Shown piece by piece: positions 30,789 through 37,189 of a DNA stretch of 37,189 bases. The position numbers and the translations under genes were made by a program. The notes below the pieces were generated by a model, which did no database searches, was not told where the DNA came from, and was given only the letters and a program-made list of their open reading frames with translations. Within the stretch, counting starts at the first letter, position 1, and every line of letters starts with the position of its first letter. The stretch is from JASFBA01 sp036172265 (lineage in GTDB: Bacteria > Chloroflexota > Chloroflexia > DTKN01). The stretch covers positions 1 through 37,189 of the forward strand of contig JASFBA010000100.1 of the NCBI GenBank assembly GCA_036172265.1. Direction: 5' to 3'.

Positions 30789-33700
30789 ATGCGCCGTTTT
30801 CTTTCCCTTCTTTCCCTTCTGGCCCTGCTGCTGGCCCTGGCTAGCGGCGTTGCCGCTCAGGGGCCGGCTCCCGGGCCGGCTACCGCCCTGGTCTACGTGC
30901 CCCTGACCTCGCATGAGGACCTGGCCCGCTTCGAGGAAACCGGCCTCCCGGCCTATGCCCGGATGACCGGTCGGGAGGTGGAATACCTCCTGGTCGGGGC
31001 AACCCCGGAAGAGACGGCCGCGCTTTCCCGCGCCGGCCTCTCCTTCCGCATCCTCGACCCGGATACCACCGGGGCTGCCTATTACTTTGCCTTCCCCAGG
31101 CCCGGCTGGCCAGCCCCCCGCTGGGAGGATTACGGCCGGCTCCTCCTGGACGACGGCTTCCAGGTGCTCTTGCGAACCTCCCCAAACGGGATGGAACGGC
31201 TGGTTCAGGAAGGAATAGAAATCCAGGCCCTCTTCCTCGACCCCAAGCCGCTGCGCCCCTGGGCGGCAGAGGACGTTATCCCCGCCGTCATCACCCCCGA
31301 CCCGCTCATCCAGTCCATGATCGACCAGGTGACGACCGCCACAGTGCGCACCTACAACCGCCAGTTGGCCGGCGAACTGCCCGTCTGGGTGGACGGCGAA
31401 TGGTACACCATCCCCACCCGCTATACCTATAGCGGCATTCCTATTCAGAAGACCACCCGGTGGGCCGGCCAGCATTTTGCCGGCCTAGGGCTGGATGTCG
31501 AGTACCATCAGTGGGGTGGCTCCACCTATCCCAACGTCATCGGCGAATACACCGGCCTGACCAACCCGGACGATATCTTTATCATCTGCGCCCATGTGGA
31601 CGATGTGCAGAATACCCCCGGTGCCGATGACAACGGCAGCGGCTCCACCGCCGTCCTCATCGCTGCCGACATCCTTACCCAGTACCGCTGGGGCTGCACC
31701 CTGCGCTTTGCCCTCTGGACAGGCGAGGAGCAAGGTCTCCTAGGAAGTTACGCTTATGCCCAGAGGTCCCGCAACATCAACGAAAACATCCTCGATGTCG
31801 TCAACCTGGATATGATCGCCTGGAACACCCCCGGAAGTAACCCCGATATAGACCTCTATGCCCGCGCTTCCATCCCGCGGTCGGTCGCCCTGGCCCAACT
31901 CTTCGACGATGTGGTAGAAGCCTATAACCTGAACCTGATACCCCAGATTCTCACCTCCGGGGGTGGCGGAAGCGATAACTACTCCTTCTGGCAGTTCAAC
32001 TACTCGGCCATCCTGGGCATTGAGGACAATAATGACTTCAACCCATACTACCACAGCCCCGAGGATACACCGGCTCACACCGACCTCCTCTATTTCACCG
32101 AATTCGTTAAAGCGGCCCTGGCCACCTTTGCCCATGCCTCCGGCTGCCTGATTCCCGGCGGTCTGGGGGCCGTGGATGGGCATGTTACCGACGGCACCAG
32201 CGGCGAACCCATCTCCCGAGCCACTGTCCGCGCTCAGGACCCGGCCGGCCACACCTTCCCCGCCACTACCGACCACACCGGCTATTACACCCGCACCCTC
32301 TTGGCCGGCACCTACACCCTCACCGTAAGCCACCCGCAGTACGAAAGCGCCGTCACCGCCGGCGTTACCGTGCTAACCGGCACGGTGACCACCGTGGACT
32401 TTGCCCTGCGGCCCCGCGGCCGGCTCTGGGGGTATGTGACCGACTACGATAACGGCTTCCCCCTGGCCGCCACCCTCACCTCCGACGACGGACTGAGCGC
32501 CCAGAGCGACCCCACGACCGGCTACTATGAACTCTACCTGGACGAGGGCTTCCACATCGTGACCGCCACAGCCGAGGACTATTTTCCGGCGGCGGCCGGC
32601 GTGAACCTCTCCTCGGGCCAGAGCACCCGCCAGGATTTTCGCCCCCGGGCCCAGGTCTCCTTCATCCCTAAACCGGTGCATGAGACCGTCCTCCTGAACA
32701 CGACCTACAGCCGCACGGTGCAAATCCTCAACCGTCGGGCCAGCCCTTACCCCTTCACCCTGTATGAGGTCGCCGGCGGCCTCCTCCCCGGCCTGGAGGC
32801 CCTCTGGCCCGGGCCGGACGGCTTCGGCTACACCGGCGAGACAACCGATTTTGACTGGATCGAACTTCGGGGAAGCGGCACGCCGATCACCGGCCTCACC
32901 GACGACTCCTTCGCCGGCCCCTTCCCCATCGGCTTCGCCTTCCCCTTCTACGGAACAAACTGGACCCAGTTCTATGTGAGCAGCAACGGCTTCATCTCCT
33001 TCGGCTCGGGGAGCGACGATTACTCCAACGATTGCCCGCTGCCGAACGTCAACACGCCCAACAACATCGTTGCCCCGATGTGGGACGACCTCTACCCCAA
33101 CTACACCAGCGGCGGGGTGTATTACCAGGCCTTCGATCCCTGTCCCATCGGCAGCGGCGCGTGCCTGGTGGTAGAGTATGACCACTGGGCCCATTGCTGC
33201 GATCCTAACAATATCGCCGGTACCTTCGAGGCCGTCCTCTTGGGGAACGGCAGCGTCCTCATGCAATTCCTGGACGGCGGTTCGGAGGAAGGCTCCGGTT
33301 CCACCACAGCCGTCGAGGGCAACAATGCCCCGGCCAATTACGGCCTGACCTATGCCTGCAATGCCCCTGTCTCCCTTCCCGACGGCCTTTCGATCTGCTA
33401 CGTCTACCCCGGTTCCTCCGGCTGTGTGGCCTCAGACGTGCCCTGGCTGGGGGAGAACCCCACGGGCGGAACGGTGCCGGCCGGAAGTTCCCTCGACCTC
33501 ACCCTCTTCTTCAGCGCCACCGCCTCGGCCGGCGTCACCCGCACCGGCGATTACTACGCTACCCTGGTGGTGAACGGAAGCCCCAAGATTCGCGTGCCGA
33601 TGACGATGACCGTCGTCAGCCAGCCTTTCTCCCCCACGGCATCCTTCGCCTCGAACACGCCGGTCTGCCTGGGGGAGGAGGCGGTCTTTACCGACACCAG

Positions 33701-34154
33701 CAACCCCGGCTTCCCACCGGCCGATGCCTTCCTCTGGGATTTCGGCGACGGCATCACCTCCACCATACAGAACCCCACCCACCTCTACGCCGCCGCCGAC
33801 ACCTACAGCGTGACCTTCCGGCTGTGCAACAGCGTGGGCTGCGACGAGGCCGAGGATGTCTTCGTCGTGCAGGAAGCGCCGGAGGCCGGCTTCACCTACA
33901 GCGTGAGCCTCCTCACGGTCGCCTTCACCAATACCTCCCGAAACGCCACCGCCTACCTCTGGGACTTGGGCGATGGCTTTACCTCCACCGTGGAGCATCC
34001 CACCCACACCTATGCCGCCGCCGGCCTCTACACCGTCACCCTCACGGCAACCGGCCGGTGCGGTGAGGATACGGCCACGATGCTCCTGGGGGTGGAACAA
34101 CCGTCGTGGAGAATTTACCTGCCCCTGGTGTTCAGGGGTTGGTCTACCCGGTAA
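30789..34154 (+). CDS. Large secreted M28-family zinc peptidase with PKD domains
   Basis: A 1121-residue exported protein. Residues 1-23 are a signal peptide (MRRFLSLLSLLALLLALASG then VAAQG). The M28 aminopeptidase domain, about 225-450, has all ligands: His269 (ICAHVDD), Asp281 (GADDNGSGS), Glu313-Glu314 (WTGEEQGLLGS), Asp341 (VNLDMIAW) and His422 (YYHSPEDT). Then come two CarboxypepD-regulatory-like domains (VDGHVTDGTSGEPISRATV; LWGYVTDYDNGFPLAATL), a long beta region with several Cys (about 640-950) and two PKD domains (AFLWDFGDGITSTIQNPTH; AYLWDLGDGFTSTVEHPTH). The C-terminus WRIYLPLVFRGW matches a tail I associate with Chloroflexota secreted proteins. ATG follows AAGGAGG. Probably degrades peptides outside the cell. 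Confidence 0.93.
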   Translation: MRRFLSLLSLLALLLALASGVAAQGPAPGPATALVYVPLTSHEDLARFEETGLPAYARMTGREVEYLLVGATPEETAALSRAGLSFRILDPDTTGAAYYFAFPRPGWPAPRWEDYGRLLLDDGFQVLLRTSPNGMERLVQEGIEIQALFLDPKPLRPWAAEDVIPAVITPDPLIQSMIDQVTTATVRTYNRQLAGELPVWVDGEWYTIPTRYTYSGIPIQKTTRWAGQHFAGLGLDVEYHQWGGSTYPNVIGEYTGLTNPDDIFIICAHVDDVQNTPGADDNGSGSTAVLIAADILTQYRWGCTLRFALWTGEEQGLLGSYAYAQRSRNINENILDVVNLDMIAWNTPGSNPDIDLYARASIPRSVALAQLFDDVVEAYNLNLIPQILTSGGGGSDNYSFWQFNYSAILGIEDNNDFNPYYHSPEDTPAHTDLLYFTEFVKAALATFAHASGCLIPGGLGAVDGHVTDGTSGEPISRATVRAQDPAGHTFPATTDHTGYYTRTLLAGTYTLTVSHPQYESAVTAGVTVLTGTVTTVDFALRPRGRLWGYVTDYDNGFPLAATLTSDDGLSAQSDPTTGYYELYLDEGFHIVTATAEDYFPAAAGVNLSSGQSTRQDFRPRAQVSFIPKPVHETVLLNTTYSRTVQILNRRASPYPFTLYEVAGGLLPGLEALWPGPDGFGYTGETTDFDWIELRGSGTPITGLTDDSFAGPFPIGFAFPFYGTNWTQFYVSSNGFISFGSGSDDYSNDCPLPNVNTPNNIVAPMWDDLYPNYTSGGVYYQAFDPCPIGSGACLVVEYDHWAHCCDPNNIAGTFEAVLLGNGSVLMQFLDGGSEEGSGSTTAVEGNNAPANYGLTYACNAPVSLPDGLSICYVYPGSSGCVASDVPWLGENPTGGTVPAGSSLDLTLFFSATASAGVTRTGDYYATLVVNGSPKIRVPMTMTVVSQPFSPTASFASNTPVCLGEEAVFTDTSNPGFPPADAFLWDFGDGITSTIQNPTHLYAAADTYSVTFRLCNSVGCDEAEDVFVVQEAPEAGFTYSVSLLTVAFTNTSRNATAYLWDLGDGFTSTVEHPTHTYAAAGLYTVTLTATGRCGEDTATMLLGVEQPSWRIYLPLVFRGWSTR

Positions 34155-34182
34155 AGCCGTTACATCCGCATTGAAGATCGGA

Positions 34183-34219
34183 CCGGAGCCGGCCTTGCCG
34201 GTCTCCGGCCCGGCTTTTT
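34183..34219 (+). terminator. Rho-independent terminator after the peptidase gene
   Basis: CCGGAG (34183-34188) pairs with CTCCGG (34203-34208), with an inner CCGG/CCGG pairing, and a TTTTT run at 34215-34219. It lies about 30 bases after the stop. Confidence 0.8.
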
Positions 34220-34256
34220 CGTAATAGTGAGACGTATACCCTCTCCCCCTCGCCCC

Positions 34257-35120
34257 TTAAGCCCCGAACCCCAAGCCCCTCCCCAAGACGTCCCACTCCT
34301 CCAGCCCCAGCGTCTCCGGCCGGCGGCGGGGGTCTATCCCGGCCGCATTCAGCGCGGTTACCACCTCCTCCCGGGAAAGGCCCAGGCCGGCAGAGAGGGT
34401 CTTCCCGATCTGTTGTCGGGGGTGAGCAAAGGCGGCGTGCGCCAGGCAGAAGAAGGTTTCTGGGGGCATGGATAAGCGAGGTTGGGCATACACCTCCAGC
34501 CGCACCACGGCCGAGTCCACCCTGGGGATGGGGTAGAAGCAGCCGGCCGGCACCCGGGCCACGATTTCCGGGTGAGCGTAATATTGTACGGAAAGGGCCA
34601 GCAGGCTCATCTCCGGCGGGGTGGCGGTGAGACGTCGGGCTACCTCCCATTGCACCATCACCACCAGACGGACCGGCTTGGGTCGCGCCTCCAAGAGGTG
34701 GCGCAGCGCCGCCGAGGTGATGGCATAGGGCAGGTTAGCCACGACCAGGTAGGGAGACCGGCCCATCAGTTCGCCCGGAGCAACCCTGAGGATGTCGTTT
34801 TCCACCAGGGTAAAGTGAGGGGAGTGGGCGAAACGCTCTCGGAGCCAGGCACAGAGCCGGCGATCTATTTCCACGGCCACCACCCGGCCGGCCCGCCGAA
34901 GGAGTTCCCCAGTAAGCACACCCAACCCCGGTCCTACTTCCAGTACGGCATCATCCGGCTTCAGGTCGGCCGCCTCCAGGATGCGGGCTAGAGCGGCCGG
35001 CTCCACCAGGAAGTTCTGCCCCAGCCGGCGGCTGGAGCGCACTCCCAGCGCGGCCAGTACCTCCCGCACTCCCCGTCGGGAGGTCAGTTTCAGCGTATCC
35101 GGGGCCAGATCGGCGAGCAT
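34257..35120 (-). CDS. rsmA: 16S rRNA dimethyladenosine transferase RsmA (KsgA)
   Basis: Dimethylates two adjacent adenines near the 3' end of 16S rRNA during small-subunit assembly. Motifs are standard: SRRLGQNFLVEPAALARIL, AVLEVGPGLGVLTGELL (SAM site), VVAVEIDRRLCAWL, LVENDIL, and catalytic VVANLPYAI. C-terminal helical part includes YPIPRVDSAVVRLE and HPRQQIGKTLSAGLGL. Length 287. The frame is open 104 codons upstream across the promoter; the ATG at 35120 follows AAGGAAGGTG and matches the family length. It is convergent with the peptidase gene and divergent from the glycosyltransferase gene. Confidence 0.95.
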   Translation of the reverse strand: MLADLAPDTLKLTSRRGVREVLAALGVRSSRRLGQNFLVEPAALARILEAADLKPDDAVLEVGPGLGVLTGELLRRAGRVVAVEIDRRLCAWLRERFAHSPHFTLVENDILRVAPGELMGRSPYLVVANLPYAITSAALRHLLEARPKPVRLVVMVQWEVARRLTATPPEMSLLALSVQYYAHPEIVARVPAGCFYPIPRVDSAVVRLEVYAQPRLSMPPETFFCLAHAAFAHPRQQIGKTLSAGLGLSREEVVTALNAAGIDPRRRPETLGLEEWDVLGRGLGFGA

Positions 35121-35153
35121 ACAGCACCTTCCTTTGCCGGACGGGCTGTGTCC

Positions 35154-35182
35154 AATGTACATTGCCCTGGCTACTTTGTCAA
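35154..35182 (-). promoter_or_regulatory. Promoter of rsmA
   Basis: Minus strand TTGACA (35177-35182), 17-bp spacer, TACATT (35154-35159), about 35 bases upstream of the start codon. Confidence 0.75.
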
Positions 35183-35226
35183 ACACGTTTTGCCTCATCA
35201 GCCACGAAATGCACCGTTCGAGCAAG

Positions 35227-35255
35227 TTGCCTACAGGTCGTTTTCGTGGTAGACT
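35227..35255 (+). promoter_or_regulatory. Promoter of the glycosyltransferase gene
   Basis: TTGCCT (35227-35232), 17-bp spacer, TAGACT (35250-35255), about 37 bases upstream of the ATG. Divergent from the rsmA promoter. Confidence 0.55.
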
Positions 35256-35291
35256 GAACTCAACGCCAGGAAAATGTCCGGAGGCTAGGCC

Positions 35292-36554
35292 ATGCATGCG
35301 CTTCATGTGATTCAGGGTTACCATCCCTGGACAGGCGGCTCGCAGCGGTTTTTTCAGGAAATCTCCGAGCGCTTGGTCGCGGAAGGGCATCGGGTGACGG
35401 TCCTCACCACGGAGGCCGGCGAACTCGAACACTTCTGGATGCCCGGGCGACGCACGTTAGGGCCGGCCCAGGAAGTCATCAACGGGGTTCAGGTCCATCG
35501 CTTTCCGGTCCGACGCCGCCTGAACCGGGCGTTCCTCTTCAGCCTTTACCGCCGGCTGATGGCGGAGATCTCCAGCCTGCCGTTGGATACGACGGCGCTC
35601 CTGCGACGCTTGTCCCGCTTCACCCCACGGTTGCCCGAGTACGAAAAGTTTCTGGCGCAGACGGATGTTCCCTTCGACGTAGTACACGGGGCCAACATCA
35701 CCTTGGACTTTATGCTTACCCCGGCCCTGGCCTTTGCCCGAAAAAGGGGCATTCCTTTTATAATAACCCCGTTCACCCATTTGGGCGTAACTGGACAGCG
35801 GCGTGTCCGGCGGTATTACACCATGCGCCACCAGGTAGAAATCCTGCGCCAGGCCGACGCGGTGATCACCCAAACGCCTATCGAAAGCGAGGGCCTGGCG
35901 GCGCTGGGCATATCCCGGGAACGACTGTTTTGCACCGGGTCGGGCATCAATCCGGAAGAGGTGACCGGTGGAGATGGACGGCGTTTCCGGGCACGACATG
36001 GTTGGGAGGGGCCGATCGTGCTCTATATCGGCGTGCTGGCCTATGACAAGGGCACCGTACACCTCATCGAGGCCATGCGGCGGCTCTGGGCGGAAGGCCG
36101 GTCGGCCCACCTGGTCCTGGCCGGGCAGACGATGGCCTCTATGCGGGCCTATTTGGCGCGCCTTCCGGCCGAACAGTTTCCCCTCCTGCATTACTTAGGG
36201 CCGATCTCCGAGGAGGAGAAACGCGACCTCCTGGCCGCCGGCAATGTCCTCTGCCTTCCCTCCTGCACCGATTCCTTCGGCCTCGTCTTTCTGGAGGCCT
36301 GGGCCAACGAGATGCCGGTCATCGGGGCGCGGGCCGGCGGCATCCCGGCGGTCGTGGACGACGGCGTGAACGGACTCCTCGTGCCGTTTGGCGATGTGGA
36401 GGCGCTGGCCCGGTCCATCGCCCGCCTGCTGGACAATCCGGCACTATCGCGGGAGATGGGCCGGAAAGGAAAGGAGAAACTGGAACGGGGGATGACCTGG
36501 AGCCACGTCTACCGGCGTGTACGTCGAGTCTATGGGCAAGTCTGCGGCCTGTAG
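35292..36554 (+). CDS. Glycosyltransferase family 4 protein
   Basis: A 420-residue GT-B-fold retaining glycosyltransferase; donor and acceptor are unknown. N-terminal domain: MHALHVIQGYHPWTGGSQRF with the glycine-rich acceptor loop, and PFDVVHGANITLDFML. C-terminal nucleotide-sugar domain: GPIVLYIGVLAYDKGTVHLI, SAHLVLAGQTMASM, and the GT4 E-x7-E pattern in CTDSFGLVFLEAWANEMPVI, then ARAGGIPAVVDDGVNG. No transmembrane helix, so it acts at the cytosolic membrane face. The start follows CGGAGG. Only a USP-like gene accompanies it, so it is not part of a visible polysaccharide cluster. Confidence 0.92.
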   Translation: MHALHVIQGYHPWTGGSQRFFQEISERLVAEGHRVTVLTTEAGELEHFWMPGRRTLGPAQEVINGVQVHRFPVRRRLNRAFLFSLYRRLMAEISSLPLDTTALLRRLSRFTPRLPEYEKFLAQTDVPFDVVHGANITLDFMLTPALAFARKRGIPFIITPFTHLGVTGQRRVRRYYTMRHQVEILRQADAVITQTPIESEGLAALGISRERLFCTGSGINPEEVTGGDGRRFRARHGWEGPIVLYIGVLAYDKGTVHLIEAMRRLWAEGRSAHLVLAGQTMASMRAYLARLPAEQFPLLHYLGPISEEEKRDLLAAGNVLCLPSCTDSFGLVFLEAWANEMPVIGARAGGIPAVVDDGVNGLLVPFGDVEALARSIARLLDNPALSREMGRKGKEKLERGMTWSHVYRRVRRVYGQVCGL

Positions 36555-36575
36555 AAAGGGTCGGAGAGCCGAAGA

Positions 36576-36998
36576 ATGGGCAAAATCCTTTGTGCCATCC
36601 GGGGAGGGCCGGAGGGCTATCCCACCCAGGATCGGGCTATCGCCCTGGCCCGGGAACAGGGCGATGAACTGCTCTTTCTGGTGGTTCTGGACCCCTCGTT
36701 TCTAGGGGCATCGGCTACTTCCCCCGGCCTGGATATGCAGGCGGCACTCCTGCGCCTGGGCCATGCCCTCTTGAAGCGGGCGACGGAACGGGCCCGACGG
36801 GCCGGCCTGACCGTGCGGGCGCTCCTCCGCGAAGGCTCTCCCCGGGAGCAGATCAAGACCGTAGCCCGGGAAGAAGGTGTGACCACCGTGATCCTGGGGC
36901 GACCCCAGGGGAAATACGACCAGTTTATTGCCGCCGATCTGGAGGCCCTGGCCGCGGAGATCGCCAAAGAAACGGAGGCGGAGGTGAGAATTCTTTAG
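36576..36998 (+). CDS. Universal stress protein-like (UspA fold)
   Basis: A 140-residue single-domain protein: MGKILCAIRGGPEGYPTQDR (first strand and loop), ALAREQGDELLFLVVLDPSF, a middle helix ALLKRATERARRAGLTVRALL with REGSPREQI, and VTTVILGRPQGKYDQF. The fold pattern is UspA-like, but the ATP-binding signature G-x2-G-x9-G-S/T of the nucleotide-binding class is not recognisable after VILGRP, so ATP binding is doubtful. It lies 21 bases after the glycosyltransferase and is probably co-transcribed. Physiological role unknown. Confidence 0.82.
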   Translation: MGKILCAIRGGPEGYPTQDRAIALAREQGDELLFLVVLDPSFLGASATSPGLDMQAALLRLGHALLKRATERARRAGLTVRALLREGSPREQIKTVAREEGVTTVILGRPQGKYDQFIAADLEALAAEIAKETEAEVRIL

Positions 36999-37016
36999 GG
37001 CGTTTTGGGATAACTA

Positions 37017-37045
37017 TTGACAAGAGGAGGCAAATGTGGTATAAT
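37017..37045 (+). promoter_or_regulatory. Perfect consensus promoter firing into the right terminal repeat
   Basis: TTGACA (37017-37022), 17-bp spacer, TATAAT (37040-37045), immediately outside the repeat arm. Its start point falls in the first bases of the repeat. It has no counterpart beside the left arm. Confidence 0.85.
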
Positions 37046-37048
37046 TTA

Positions 37049-37189
37049 GGGGACGGGAGGACGGGGAAGCCGTTCACGAACGGGACACGGATGCACAAGA
37101 GGGAAGCGGGAGGCAGAAAGGAGGTAGAAAAGGCCGCTTGCGCAGATAAAACAAATGTGCTATAATAGAAACAGCGATAGGAAAAGCAC
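37049..37189. repeat. Right arm of 141-bp terminal inverted repeat
   Basis: Exact reverse complement of 1-141. It contains the CCGTTC-AC-GAACGG palindrome (37070-37083), a purine-rich AAAGGAGGTAG stretch without a usable start codon, and an outward promoter. Confidence 0.95.
37138..37166 (+). promoter_or_regulatory. Outward-facing promoter in the right terminal repeat
   Basis: TTGCGC (37138-37143), 17-bp spacer, TATAAT (37161-37166). The sequence around its -10 (CAAATGTGCTATAAT) closely resembles that of the promoter at 37017-37045 (CAAATGTGGTATAAT), giving two tandem promoters 121 bases apart. Confidence 0.6.

Noticed and set aside
35121..35432. N-terminal extension of RsmA
   Set aside because: It covers the divergent promoters and the start of the glycosyltransferase gene.
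37091..37165. Small frame MHKREAGGRKEVEKAACADK in the right terminal repeat
   Set aside because: No ribosome site at a proper distance, no recognisable product, and it overlaps the outward promoter.

Overview
The window looks like a GC-rich contig from an anaerobic or microaerophilic Chloroflexota bacterium, probably of the Anaerolineae. This is an inference from three things: secreted proteins with Pro/Thr linkers and a YLPLVFRG-type C-terminus, strong Shine-Dalgarno sites with occasional TTG/GTG starts, and the gene content. No rRNA is present to confirm it. The two contig ends are a perfect 141-bp inverted repeat carrying an outward-facing promoter, so the ends are a repeat-induced assembly boundary and not a replicon end.

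Left part (1-9.2 kb, all minus strand): etfB-etfA; a repeat-bearing intergenic stretch; a secreted Pro/Thr/Cys repeat protein; a 5'-truncated histidine kinase; a secreted Gly/Met/Trp-rich protein; then an operon that reads tRNA-Val, a threonine-type T-box leader, a TPR membrane protein, thrS (lacking the TGS domain) and a HAD phosphatase.

Centre (9.2-26 kb, minus strand): one apparent 17-gene operon of about 16.7 kb, from a perfect TTGACA-17-TATAAT promoter at 25997-26025 to a hairpin at 9233-9275. In transcription order: HdrD-like (HdrC-HdrB fusion), HdrC, HdrB, a six-gene signalling block (DRTGG, CBS-HATPase, DRTGG, HATPase, PHP, SpoIIE-like), a selenocysteine-type N-terminal HdrA piece, NuoE, an HndB-like protein, a NuoF-GltD fusion of 1039 residues, a NuoG/HoxU-HdrA(C-terminal) fusion, and MvhD, MvhG, MvhA. 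I read it as a cytosolic flavin-based electron-bifurcating system that links H2, NAD(P)H, probably ferredoxin, and a disulfide or other CCG-protein substrate. Hydrogenase maturation genes and selenocysteine machinery are not in the window. HdrA is split into two genes: the first half reads through an in-frame TGA exactly where HdrA has a conserved Cys, and the second half is fused behind a NuoG-like ferredoxin domain.

Immediately upstream is a two-gene regulator (26.1-28.7 kb): an AsnC/Lrp-type DNA-binding protein with a C-terminal receiver, and a soluble histidine kinase whose sensor includes a GcvH-like domain with Arg at the lipoyl-Lys position. A repeated motif close to GACGAAATCCGT lies upstream of both the regulator gene and the hydrogenase operon, at spacings near whole helical turns; it is a candidate operator.

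Right part (28.9-37.0 kb): recO, purine nucleoside phosphorylase and a large secreted M28 peptidase with PKD domains on the plus strand, rsmA on the minus strand, then a GT4 glycosyltransferase and a universal-stress-like protein on the plus strand, ending in a consensus promoter that fires into the terminal repeat.
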